Assembly (NCBI GenBank): GCA_964460905.1
Contig: CAYWRM010000016.1
Span: 31,512 to 95,511, forward strand
Source: GCA-002708315 sp964460905
GTDB taxonomy: Bacteria; Bacteroidota; Bacteroidia; Bacteroidales; F082
DNA: 64,000 bases
Reading direction: 5' to 3'
Under the pieces are notes generated by a model, which saw only the letters and a program-made list of their open reading frames with translations, searched no databases and was not told the DNA's origin. A program made the position numbers and the translations under genes. This document shows positions 38,586 through 46,849 of the stretch, piece by piece (within the stretch, counting starts at the first letter, position 1; each line of letters begins with the position of its first letter).

Positions 38586-41444
38586 TTAACGATTGCAAAT
38601 AGATTTGTAATCACACCAAACACATCGCTTTGTGTCATTTGTGGCCATAAAAGGTATTTCCTCATCAGCTATTTCATTAACTATTTTCAGAATTGTTTCT
38701 GTAAATTCAACAAAATAATCGTTAACATTAGAGATGTTTTTTAGGATTAACGGAATAAAACCTCCCGATAAACTACGCAGACTGATTATACCGGTTTCCA
38801 GTTTTTCAGCATGCTGATGCCGACTGTATAACCAAGCATAATATATCACCTGAAAAGCCTTTGCATATTTAGGGTCAGTAGTTAAATCTTCTATATTTTT
38901 AACTACCAAATCCCCAGGTAACACTCTACCTGTTTTATAGTCGATAATTCGGATTGTACCGTCAACCATTCTTCGGTCAATTCTATCTATAATTCCTTTA
39001 AAATTTATCTTTACACCATTTTGGTTAATGCTGGTAATAATTTTATACTCAGTACTTTGAAGTATTGTAGGTTGCTGCGAAATATTTTTAATATCCCACC
39101 TTAAAAAGTTATTAATATAATTTTTGGCTACTTCATATATCAAAAGGTTGCGCCCGGAACTCAAGGTGCCATTTTTATAGTACTTACTGAATTCTTTTGA
39201 TAGTAATCGTGTTATCGTTGGCAGCTGATTTTTAATTATTTCCGGATTAATTTCTTTACCTGTAAACTGCTCATAAATTTCCTCCAACACTCCATGAACT
39301 ACAGTGCCAAATGTGTTAGCCTCAACCGATTGTTCTATTTTATTAGTAGTAGCTAACCTCAATATATTTCCAAAGTAGAATTTTAACGGGCAAGTTATAT
39401 AACTATTTAGTGATGAAGGTGAATAGCCACTTAATGCTAGATTAACCAACTTTTGTTGAATTACTTTATTTTTTTCAATAATAAGTAATCCTTTTTGTGT
39501 TTTTTGCTCACCTGCTTGCGATATAGCAGTAACTATAATTTTATTGGTCTTTTTAATTTGAAGGTTAATTTTTGATAACTCATTTTCAATTTGTAATATA
39601 AACCTGCTTTTTTCACCTCCACCAAGTTTATCAGCATCTGAATTATAAAGTAGTGTTATATTTTTGGCACGTTGTAAAAGTCGATAAAAATGATAAGCAT
39701 ATATTTCCGATTTTTCTGATGGCAGAGTCAGACTATACTCACTTCTTATATCCATTGGGATAAATGAATCCAGATTATCTGCTTTAGGGATAATTCCCTC
39801 ATTAGCTGAGAGAATATATATATTTTCAAAATCAAGATTACGGGTTTCGAGCATACCCATTATTTGTATTCCTTGTAATGGCTCTCCAACAAGGCTGATA
39901 TTGCTCTGGCTTATTAATTGATGTCCAATTTTTTTAATTGCCTGAAAATTTATAATACCTTCATTTTGTTTACTAAACCACAATAACTTGCTAAGAATTT
40001 TAATTAGTTGTCCTACCTGTTCTTTATACAGTTTATTGATATTATTGTTATTTGCTACGGCAGAGTAAAGTATATCAATAAAACTTTTTAAAACTTTTAT
40101 AGTATTGGTTTTTTTATATACATGTAATATTTTTAATAGAATATGATAACTATTTTTTTTTGAATCAGAAAACCAATTCTCTAGTTCCCTGATAGTTACC
40201 AGTGCAATATTTTCACTAATCAAATGTTTAATTAATAAATCCCCCACTTTTTCATCTAACAGATGTTTAACTATTGGATTAGTAAGCAATGATATTAAAT
40301 ATGTTGTGTAAATTCTTCCTTCATTTTGTGATTCTGCAATTATTATATCTATCCAAATATTAAAAAGATGTTCAACCGAGCTATTATTCAAAGGGTAGCC
40401 AAGGGTTATATTATAACTTAAAGAAATCTTATCATCAGCATTTTTTGAAGGAAGCGAATTAAGAACAGGCATTAGAAACTTTTCATCAGCAAGTACAATT
40501 GCAGTGTTTATTAAGGAGCTATCATTTTCATCAATAGAATATTCAGCATCAGTATTTTTAAGATACTGTAGCTCCTGACCAATAAATTTTGCCTGACCAA
40601 TACTTTTCGGCACCCCTAATATTTTTATTTCTTTTTTAGATGTACTTAGATTATCTCCAATGTTATCTGGCTCATTAATTTTCAATCGATTTATAACTCT
40701 TCTAATATGCTTGCCGGCATCTTGCTGATTATTTAACTTACCATTTTTTGAGAAATAGTAACTATCTACATCCCAAATAAAATCTGTGCTATAATTACGA
40801 ACTATAAAATCAAAAATCCTTATTTCTGCTTCCTGAAGTGCATTAATGCCGACTATAATAAAGTTATTCCAAGATCTTTTTTCAAGTAATGAAGAAATAT
40901 TTTCAGCAAGATACCTGCTAATAAACCCCTGGTAACCACAACTTGTTAAATTTATATTGTTACGAAGTTCAGAATAATAGTCGAAAAGTGATTGAAAAAA
41001 GTGGATATAGTTTTCTTGTAGTTGAGTTAAAGGTCGCCCATCAGGATTCCATTGTTGCATTGCTTTTATCGCCGAAAGTTGCTTGAAAATTTCTTCGGCA
41101 TTTGCCATGGAGTTATCAATATCATTAAAGTCGGAAAGCATGATTGGTGCCCACGTTAAAAATTCATCAATTGTTTTTGCATCGTTCCCGGCTATTTTTT
41201 GGTGAATCTTAAAAAGATCAAAGTAAAGTGAAATATTATCGGCTTTTGTTAACCCTGATGCTTTTTGAATAAATTCTTCAATAGTAAAAAATTCAGGCAG
41301 CCAAATACTTTTAAGCGATAGTTTTTTTATTTCTTCTTTAAGAAAAACTCCGGACCGATGGTTTGGTAATATAACAACCGACCGTGCTCCAATTTGCCCG
41401 TTGTTAATTATCTTTTCGGCAGCTTCACTAAGAAATTTTTTCAC
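38586..41444 (-). CDS. AddB-like PD-(D/E)XK nuclease with Fe-S cluster cysteines
   Basis: 952 residues from a GTG start. The N-terminal part is a degenerate UvrD-like fold without Walker A (VVILPNHRSGVFLKEEI), as known for AddB subunits. Helicase-like remnants follow, with the conserved ETRNLDFENIYILSANEG (residues ~533-550) and FYRLLQRA. The C-terminal RecB-type nuclease domain has GTVVHGVLEEIYEQF (His), GIIDRID and the IRIIDYKTGR catalytic DxK motif. Four Cys, one in YITCPLKFYF (near 682) and three in the last ten residues (CVWCDYKSIC), form the typical AddB 4Fe-4S clamp. It should pair with AddA for double-strand-end resection; an AddA-like gene lies 37 kb away at the left edge. Confidence 0.92.
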   Translation of the reverse strand: MKKFLSEAAEKIINNGQIGARSVVILPNHRSGVFLKEEIKKLSLKSIWLPEFFTIEEFIQKASGLTKADNISLYFDLFKIHQKIAGNDAKTIDEFLTWAPIMLSDFNDIDNSMANAEEIFKQLSAIKAMQQWNPDGRPLTQLQENYIHFFQSLFDYYSELRNNINLTSCGYQGFISRYLAENISSLLEKRSWNNFIIVGINALQEAEIRIFDFIVRNYSTDFIWDVDSYYFSKNGKLNNQQDAGKHIRRVINRLKINEPDNIGDNLSTSKKEIKILGVPKSIGQAKFIGQELQYLKNTDAEYSIDENDSSLINTAIVLADEKFLMPVLNSLPSKNADDKISLSYNITLGYPLNNSSVEHLFNIWIDIIIAESQNEGRIYTTYLISLLTNPIVKHLLDEKVGDLLIKHLISENIALVTIRELENWFSDSKKNSYHILLKILHVYKKTNTIKVLKSFIDILYSAVANNNNINKLYKEQVGQLIKILSKLLWFSKQNEGIINFQAIKKIGHQLISQSNISLVGEPLQGIQIMGMLETRNLDFENIYILSANEGIIPKADNLDSFIPMDIRSEYSLTLPSEKSEIYAYHFYRLLQRAKNITLLYNSDADKLGGGEKSRFILQIENELSKINLQIKKTNKIIVTAISQAGEQKTQKGLLIIEKNKVIQQKLVNLALSGYSPSSLNSYITCPLKFYFGNILRLATTNKIEQSVEANTFGTVVHGVLEEIYEQFTGKEINPEIIKNQLPTITRLLSKEFSKYYKNGTLSSGRNLLIYEVAKNYINNFLRWDIKNISQQPTILQSTEYKIITSINQNGVKINFKGIIDRIDRRMVDGTIRIIDYKTGRVLPGDLVVKNIEDLTTDPKYAKAFQVIYYAWLYSRHQHAEKLETGIISLRSLSGGFIPLILKNISNVNDYFVEFTETILKIVNEIADEEIPFMATNDTKRCVWCDYKSICNR

Positions 41445-41522
41445 AATTTTTATTTAGTTGTATGTAATTACTATGTGATTACACATTAATCTATTTATTT
41501 TCCTTTTACAGCTTAATCACTT

Positions 41523-42236
41523 TCACTTATTTTCAGCATCTTTGATTTTTTCAATCGTTCCAAGGTCGTGCCATATTGGTGATGAATCAACCCATCCTGA
41601 TATTAAATTATTAATAGCGATTTCTAACCATGCATCAATTATTGAAAACGATCCCGTATTATTTATCAGGTCTGTAAAATTTGGTGCAATCATATAAATT
41701 CCGCTAAAAGCAAATATGTAATAATTCATCTGCTTTTTATTAACCCATTTAAATTCATTGTTTTCTAAATTTGTCCAACCAACAAGTTGCATGCTCCTAT
41801 TAAATAGTAATCCCCTTTCTGAATCGCGCTTTCTAACGCAAAGAGTTGCTATACTATTACTACTATTATGGTAAACTAGTAAATCTTTAATACTAATATA
41901 CGAAACAATATCAACATTATGAACCAGTACGGGCTCATTACCTGCTATAAAATTCTTTGCTTTTAATATAGCCCCTCCTGTGTTAAGAAGTTGCTCACGC
42001 TCATCAGAAATAGTAATATTTACACCAAAATTATCATTGTTATTTAAATAATCAATTATACTTTGCCCCAAATAGTGAATGTTAATAAGGAAATCATTAA
42101 CTCCCTGTGCCTTTAGGTTTTGAATAACGCCTTCCAACATGGTTTTGCCGTTAACTTCAATAAGCGCTTTTGGCTTATTTTCAGTTAGTTCATTCAATCT
42201 CGACCCTAGTCCCGCTGCAAGTATTATGGCTTTCAT
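41523..42236 (-). CDS. MurU-like sugar-1-phosphate nucleotidyltransferase
   Basis: 237 residues. The Rossmann-like N-terminus AIILAAGLGSRLNELTENKPK-type loop with KALIEVNGKTMLE is the NTP-binding signature of this superfamily. The metal-binding Asp is in VHNVDIVSY (near residue 109). LNTGGAILKA and the FAFSGIYMI strand match MurU/RmlA-like enzymes. Size and neighbour fit MurU, which makes UDP-MurNAc from MurNAc-1-phosphate in cell-wall recycling; AmgK, its usual partner, is the kinase that supplies the 1-phosphate, and an AmgK-like kinase domain lies directly upstream in the same operon (67 bases). Other sugar nucleotides cannot be excluded. Confidence 0.85.
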   Translation of the reverse strand: MKAIILAAGLGSRLNELTENKPKALIEVNGKTMLEGVIQNLKAQGVNDFLINIHYLGQSIIDYLNNNDNFGVNITISDEREQLLNTGGAILKAKNFIAGNEPVLVHNVDIVSYISIKDLLVYHNSSNSIATLCVRKRDSERGLLFNRSMQLVGWTNLENNEFKWVNKKQMNYYIFAFSGIYMIAPNFTDLINNTGSFSIIDAWLEIAINNLISGWVDSSPIWHDLGTIEKIKDAENK

Positions 42237-42303
42237 CCTTTTTTCTGTAATTAAAGTTTGTTATTAAAAATACAACCTGAAGAGCTCCGTTTACAATTTT
42301 ATT

Positions 42304-43728
42304 TTAATCATCTATTTCCATATGTCTAATCACAACATTAACATCAGGAAATTTATTATTTATATGTTCTGCAATTTTTGATGCGCTAAAAACCGACCTG
42401 TGTCTTCCTCCGGTACAGCCAAAATTTATCTGAAGATTATTAAAATTTCTTTCAATATAGTTACTTATGCTGTGATCAACAATTGCTTTTGCATTAATAA
42501 AAAAATCATTAACTTCTTTTTGATTTTCAAGGTAGTCAATAATTGGCTGCTGCAACCCTGTATAATCTCTTAACTCGGGGATTATTCCAGGATTAGGCAA
42601 GCTTCTACAATCAAATACATGACCTCCCCCATTCCCTGAAATATCAACAGGAATTCCCTTTTTCTTATATGAGAAGCTATTAATATTTATAGTTAAGCCA
42701 TTTTTCTTAATAGGTGCATCAGAATAGCTTAACGATAATATCTGCTTAAAAATATTATTGATCTCGGTGAATTTTGCATTAAGAGGAGATTTTTGTAGTA
42801 GGTTCGACAAAGAGCTAATTACTAGCGGTATACTTTGAAGAAAGTGAGCTTTGCGTTGAACAAGTCCCCTAAAACCATAAGCGCCCATTACTTGCATTAA
42901 CCTGAAATAAATAAAGTAAGTAAAGTTTTCTTCAAACATCGACTGTTTTCCAGGCAACACTGAATTTAAAATATCTATATAATGATTGTAAAGCAAATCT
43001 CTGGTCTCATCACCAAGGTTTGCTTTTGCCTGATATAATAGTGAGACTAAATCGTATTGTAACGGTCCCTTCCGTCCTCCCTGAAAATCAATATACCATG
43101 GTTTATCTTTATGAATCATGATATTTCTGGATTGAAAATCGCGATAGTTAAAATAATCCAACTCAGAGCTTAGAAGAATATCTGTAAATTTCTCAAAGTT
43201 ATCTTCCAAAATATTTTCATCAAAATTAATATCATGTGGTTTTACAAAGTAGTATTTGAAATAGTTCAAATCCCACATTACCGAACGCTTATTAAATTTC
43301 TTAACTGGATATGCAACATCAAGATCCAATCCTAATATTCCTTCGGTCTGAAATTTTACTAAATCCACAATTGCTTTCTTGTAATATTCAAGTGCCTTAG
43401 TTCTGTTTACACTCAGCATATCAAATAACGTAATATCCCCAAGGTCTTGCATTAAGAAATATTTATAGCTATTATCACGTGTATATATTTGTGGAACACT
43501 TAATTCGAGTGATTCAAAATGCACTGTAAATGATAAATGTGCTATATTTTCATTTATATCACTATTGTATGAAGCAATTAGAGTAGATGGTTCGAAATTT
43601 CCTGAAAAAACAACTCTGTAATAATTCCTGTTCGAACCCGATGTGGGAAGTGGTATAATTTGATTATCATTAGGATAACCCTCCTTTTCGAGTAATTCTC
43701 TAATATTTTGGATATGATCTTTTGGCAT
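42304..43728 (-). CDS. AmgK-like aminoglycoside-phosphotransferase-fold kinase fused to a RapZ C-terminal domain
   Basis: 474 residues in two parts. Residues ~1-335 are an APH-fold sugar kinase of the AmgK/COG3178 type: TSGSNRNYYRV near the start, YKYFLMQDLGD, the catalytic loop NYRDFQSRNIMIHKDKPWY (residues ~198-217; D of YRDFQSRN), and YIDFQGGRKGPLQYDL with the metal-binding Asp. Residues ~345-474 are the RapZ C domain: ISGNGGGHVFDCRSLPNPG, LRDYTGLQQPI, and FGCTGGRHRSVFSASKIAEH. In E. coli that domain binds glucosamine-6-phosphate, and its usual N-terminal P-loop is here replaced by the kinase. Pairing with the MurU-like gene points to amino-sugar recycling. Confidence 0.88.
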   Translation of the reverse strand: MPKDHIQNIRELLEKEGYPNDNQIIPLPTSGSNRNYYRVVFSGNFEPSTLIASYNSDINENIAHLSFTVHFESLELSVPQIYTRDNSYKYFLMQDLGDITLFDMLSVNRTKALEYYKKAIVDLVKFQTEGILGLDLDVAYPVKKFNKRSVMWDLNYFKYYFVKPHDINFDENILEDNFEKFTDILLSSELDYFNYRDFQSRNIMIHKDKPWYIDFQGGRKGPLQYDLVSLLYQAKANLGDETRDLLYNHYIDILNSVLPGKQSMFEENFTYFIYFRLMQVMGAYGFRGLVQRKAHFLQSIPLVISSLSNLLQKSPLNAKFTEINNIFKQILSLSYSDAPIKKNGLTININSFSYKKKGIPVDISGNGGGHVFDCRSLPNPGIIPELRDYTGLQQPIIDYLENQKEVNDFFINAKAIVDHSISNYIERNFNNLQINFGCTGGRHRSVFSASKIAEHINNKFPDVNVVIRHMEIDD

Positions 43729-43745
43729 TACATTTTGATTTTAGA

Positions 43746-43753
43746 CAAATGTA
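43746..43753 (-). promoter_or_regulatory. -7 element of the kinase/RapZ-C operon
   Basis: On the minus strand TACATTTG matches TAnnTTTG and ends 17 bases before the ATG at 43728. It is the same octamer as in the FMN riboswitch promoter at 62185-62192. No TTTG is visible at the -33 distance. Confidence 0.45.
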
Positions 43754-43860
43754 CATATTTGGATAGATCAGAAATATTTTTAAGATAGGATATTTATAAC
43801 TATTGTTAAATTTTTATTCAAAAAGCACTCTTGTTAAGCGATGCATATCGTTATAAATTC

Positions 43861-43868
43861 TAACTTTG
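43861..43868 (+). promoter_or_regulatory. -7 element of the ferritin-like gene
   Basis: TAACTTTG matches TAnnTTTG and ends 18 bases before the ATG at 43887. It faces away from the divergent -7 element at 43746-43753, so this 158-base interval is a two-way promoter region. Confidence 0.45.
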
Positions 43869-43886
43869 TACAAAAATTTATAATTC

Positions 43887-44390
43887 ATGGAACAAAATGA
43901 TAAAACAATTGACGTTCTAAAAACAGCAATTTTATTAGAACGCAGAGGTAAAGCTTTTTACACACAGGCAGCACGCCAAAGTGAGAGCAAATCAGCACAA
44001 AAGATTTTTGAAATGATGGCTGAAGAAGAGGAAGAACATATTAATTTTTTAGTGAAACAGTTTAAAAACTATGCTAATCATAGTCAGTTTTTAAAAGTAG
44101 AAGAGCATCCTGAAGAAGATGATACTGCTGTGGAAATTTTAACCGAAAAGGTTAAAAGTGAAATTTCTGCTGCCGGATTTGAAGCTGCTGCTATTTCAGC
44201 TGCAATTGATTTTGAAAATCGCGCCATCGAAGTATACTCAAGCCGGGCAAAAGAAGCAACCGACTCTAATGAAAAAGAAATGTATCAAATGCTGGCAGAT
44301 TGGGAAAAAACACATCATCACTTATTACATAAACTCAATGAAGATTTGAAGGAACAAATATGGAATGATAATAGTTTCTGGCCATTTTAA
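43887..44390 (+). CDS. Rubrerythrin/ferritin-like diiron protein
   Basis: 167 residues, all-helical in appearance. Four metal-ligand segments of a ferritin-like diiron site are visible: LLERRGKAFYTQAA (residues ~17-30), MMAEEEEEHINFLV (EExxH, ~46-59), AIDFENRAIEVYSS (~108-121) and DWEKTHHHLLHK (ExxH, ~142-153). The C-terminal rubredoxin domain of true rubrerythrin is missing. Members of this group act in peroxide or iron handling in anaerobes. It is followed 136 bases later by a DUF134/NifX pair with its own promoter. Confidence 0.85.
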   Translation: MEQNDKTIDVLKTAILLERRGKAFYTQAARQSESKSAQKIFEMMAEEEEEHINFLVKQFKNYANHSQFLKVEEHPEEDDTAVEILTEKVKSEISAAGFEAAAISAAIDFENRAIEVYSSRAKEATDSNEKEMYQMLADWEKTHHHLLHKLNEDLKEQIWNDNSFWPF

Positions 44391-44480
44391 TTAATAAAAT
44401 AGGCACAAAACCAGAAAATTTCTAAAGAATCTACCTAACCTTTCTTTTACTATAATACTATTTTGCAAATTCCTTGCATT

Positions 44481-44504
44481 TTGAACATTTGTTCAATACT
44501 TTTG
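44481..44504 (+). promoter_or_regulatory. Palindromic operator abutting the -7 element of the DUF134/NifX genes
   Basis: TTGAACATTTGTTCAA (44481-44496) is a perfect inverted repeat with 7-base arms. It is directly followed by TACTTTTG (44497-44504), an exact TAnnTTTG -7 element; CTTG at 44473-44476 could be the -33 element, 20 bases away. A protein bound here would sit between -33 and -7, the classical place for repression. The ATG is 22 bases further. Confidence 0.6.
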
Positions 44505-44526
44505 CAGTTTTAAATTATAAGAATAT

Positions 44527-45153
44527 ATGTCTCCCCGACCAAAACGCAACCGACAACTCGAAGAACCCCCGATAGTTACAGGTTTTGTACCAAAAAATGG
44601 AGATTATAATCCCAATGAAGTAGTAATTCTTTATTTGGAAGAATATGAATCAATAAGATTAAGTGATTACGAAGGGCTCACTCAACTCGCATCATCAAAA
44701 AGGCTTGGGGTTTCTCGACCTACATTTACCAGAATATATGATTCGGCGAGAAAAAAAGTTGCAAAAGCTTTTGTAGAAAATAAAAGCATATCCATCGAAG
44801 GCGGTGATGTAGTTTTTAGAGAACTTTGGTATTATTGTAATCAATGTAGTTCGGTCTTTAAGATTAAGAATCACTCATTACAAAATCACCAAACATGTCC
44901 TGTATGTGGTAACAATACAGTATCAGCAATTCAGGATTCAGGAAACTGGCCTGATAGTCAAAATATGAAAAGAAAAAAGCATGGCGGAAATATGAGAAGT
45001 ATGGAGGGTAGTTGCATTTGCCCAAAATGTGATCTTAAAATTCCGCATGAACCCGGTGTTCCATGTAGCAGTCTCCTATGTCCTAGTTGTGACATTAGAA
45101 TGGTACGCGAACATTCGGCACACCATAAAATAATTTTAAGTAAACGTAAATAA
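44527..45153 (+). CDS. DUF134-family DNA-binding protein with two C-terminal cysteine clusters
   Basis: 208 residues. The N-terminal half is the DUF134 domain: MSPRPKRNRQLEEPP start, the LYLEEYESIRLSDYEGLTQ segment and a sigma-region-4-like helix-turn-helix, KRLGVSRPTFTRIYDSARKK (residues ~60-79). Two metal-binding clusters follow: CNQC ... CPVC (residues ~104-130) and CICPKC ... CSSLLCPSC (residues ~162-188). The second has the pattern CxCPxC-x(12-14)-CxxxxCPxC often seen next to NifX-like proteins. It may sense a metal or cluster state. It is followed after 8 bases by the NifX-like gene, and the palindrome at its promoter makes autoregulation possible. Confidence 0.85.
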   Translation: MSPRPKRNRQLEEPPIVTGFVPKNGDYNPNEVVILYLEEYESIRLSDYEGLTQLASSKRLGVSRPTFTRIYDSARKKVAKAFVENKSISIEGGDVVFRELWYYCNQCSSVFKIKNHSLQNHQTCPVCGNNTVSAIQDSGNWPDSQNMKRKKHGGNMRSMEGSCICPKCDLKIPHEPGVPCSSLLCPSCDIRMVREHSAHHKIILSKRK

Positions 45154-45161
45154 CTAATACA

Positions 45162-45497
45162 ATGAAGAAACTTGCATTTCCAACAGACAATGGAACACTA
45201 TCTCATCATTTTGGGCATAGTAGAGAATTTTATTTTTTTGAGATTGAAGGTAATAGTATAAACAAAAAATACACCCTTGAGCCACCAACACATTCAGAAG
45301 GCACAATTCCTAAATGGCTTGCTGCTGAAAAAGTTACAGATATTCTCGTTGGAGGTATTGGTCCAAAAGCAGTGGAAATTCTTTATGCTAATGGTATTAA
45401 TGTTTATGTTGGTGTAGAAGTTGACTCACCTGATAATCTGGCTAAAGATTTTATTAACGGAGATATGAAATTTGGCCAAAATTATTGTCATCATTAG
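45162..45497 (+). CDS. NifX/NifB-type dinitrogenase iron-molybdenum cofactor family protein
   Basis: 111 residues. The start KKLAFPTDNGTLSHHFGHSREFYFFEI and the TDILVGGIGPKAVEILYANGINVYVG strand-helix pattern (residues ~65-90) mark the NifX/MTH1175 family (PF02579), small proteins that bind Fe-S or FeMo-cofactor precursors. No nif genes are in the window, so this is probably one of the many family members outside nitrogen fixation. It ends in a His pair. It shares a transcript with the DUF134 gene (8-base gap). Confidence 0.9.
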   Translation: MKKLAFPTDNGTLSHHFGHSREFYFFEIEGNSINKKYTLEPPTHSEGTIPKWLAAEKVTDILVGGIGPKAVEILYANGINVYVGVEVDSPDNLAKDFINGDMKFGQNYCHH

Positions 45498-45571
45498 TAA
45501 TAAACTAGAAAGCTGAAAAGTTTCAAACCATAAGTCACACAAATTATAAATTATAAATAATCAATTATAAA

Positions 45572-46753
45572 ATGGATACAAAGAATAGTGGATTTACATC
45601 AAAATTAGTTCATGCGGGTAGCGTTCCTGACCCACTTGGCAGTGCAGTTACACCAATTTATCAAACATCAACATTTAGTTTTAGAGATGCTGAGCATGGT
45701 GCTCGTTGTTTTTCAGGAGAAGAAAAAGGATACATATATACACGAATTGGCAATCCAAATCTTGAAGAACTTGAGGTAGCTGTTGCAGAACTTGAAAATG
45801 GTTTTGGAGGTATTGCTGCTTCATCAGGAATGGCAGCTGTAAATATTGTATACCTTACTATGCTAGGGCAAGGTGATCATATGATAAGTCATAATTCTGT
45901 TTATGGACCCTCACGTGGAATTATGGAAAACCTATATCCAAAACTTGGCGTTGAATTTGATTATGTTGATGCTACAGATATAAGTAATATAGAGAAAGCA
46001 ATTAAACCAAATACTAAATTGCTTTATCTTGAGACACCGGCTAATCCTACAATTGGAATTACTGATCTCAGAGCAGCAACAGAATTAGCACATAAGCATG
46101 GTATTATTGTTTGTGTCGACAATACATTTTGCAGCCCTTATATACAACACCCTTTAGACTTAGGTGCTGATATAGTATTACACTCAATGACTAAATTCAT
46201 AAACGGACACGCTGACATTGTAGGAGGTATGGTTGTTGCCAAAGAAAAAGAACTATATGACAAACTAAGATATATAATGGTAAATGTTGGATTTAATATG
46301 GATCCTCATCAAGCATGGCTTACACGTAGAGGCCTGAAAACTTTATCGATAAGAATAGATAAAGCGCAAGAGAATGCAATTAAAGTAGCTGATTATCTTG
46401 AGGCTCATCCTAAAGTAGAATGGATAAAATACCCAGGATTAAAATCTCATCCACAATACGAATTAGGAAAAAAACAAATGGATGGTCCTGGAGCAATGAT
46501 TTCGTTTGGTGTAGTAGGTGGTTATAGTGCCGGAAAAAAGGTAATGAACAATGTACATTTGGCACTTCTTGCTGTTTCGTTAGGCGGTATCGAAACTCTT
46601 ATTCAGCACCCCGCATCAATGACACATTCAAAATTATCAAAAGAAGCACGCGAAAGTGCTGGTATAACTGATGGTTTAGTTCGCTTGTCAATAGGTATTG
46701 AAAATATTGAAGATATTATTGCTGACCTTGATCATGCGCTATCAAAAGCATAA
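45572..46753 (+). CDS. Cys/Met-metabolism PLP enzyme (methionine gamma-lyase or cystathionine gamma-lyase type)
   Basis: 393 residues, standard for the gamma-family. The PLP lysine is in SMTKFINGHADIVGGM (K near residue 209). Other landmarks are AVTPIYQTSTFSF, YTRIGNPNLEELE, ASSGMAAVNIVYLTML, YLETPANPTIGITDL, and the C-terminal GGIETLIQHPASMTHS and GLVRLSIGIENIEDI. The active-site region reads VYGPSRGIME: the Cys of typical methionine gamma-lyase (YGC) is replaced by Pro, so I do not assign megL firmly; cystathionine gamma-lyase, homocysteine lyase or O-acylhomoserine sulfhydrylase are alternatives. It ends with a strong terminator and may be read with the NifX-like gene 74 bases upstream. 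Confidence 0.88.
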   Translation: MDTKNSGFTSKLVHAGSVPDPLGSAVTPIYQTSTFSFRDAEHGARCFSGEEKGYIYTRIGNPNLEELEVAVAELENGFGGIAASSGMAAVNIVYLTMLGQGDHMISHNSVYGPSRGIMENLYPKLGVEFDYVDATDISNIEKAIKPNTKLLYLETPANPTIGITDLRAATELAHKHGIIVCVDNTFCSPYIQHPLDLGADIVLHSMTKFINGHADIVGGMVVAKEKELYDKLRYIMVNVGFNMDPHQAWLTRRGLKTLSIRIDKAQENAIKVADYLEAHPKVEWIKYPGLKSHPQYELGKKQMDGPGAMISFGVVGGYSAGKKVMNNVHLALLAVSLGGIETLIQHPASMTHSKLSKEARESAGITDGLVRLSIGIENIEDIIADLDHALSKA

Positions 46754-46777
46754 TTTAAAAATACAATAATATTGTAT

Positions 46778-46809
46778 AAAGCCTGTTATTTTTTATAACA
46801 GGCTTTTTT
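46778..46809 (+). terminator. Intrinsic terminator after the PLP enzyme
   Basis: GCCTGTTAT (46781-46789), loop TTTTT, and ATAACAGGC (46795-46803) form a perfect 9-bp stem extended by AAA/TTT, followed by six Ts. It closes the ferritin/DUF134/NifX/PLP block and separates it from the patatin gene. Confidence 0.9.
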
Positions 46810-46849
46810 ATGCTCTGCATTTTGTATATTCGTAATATTAAATTTGTTA

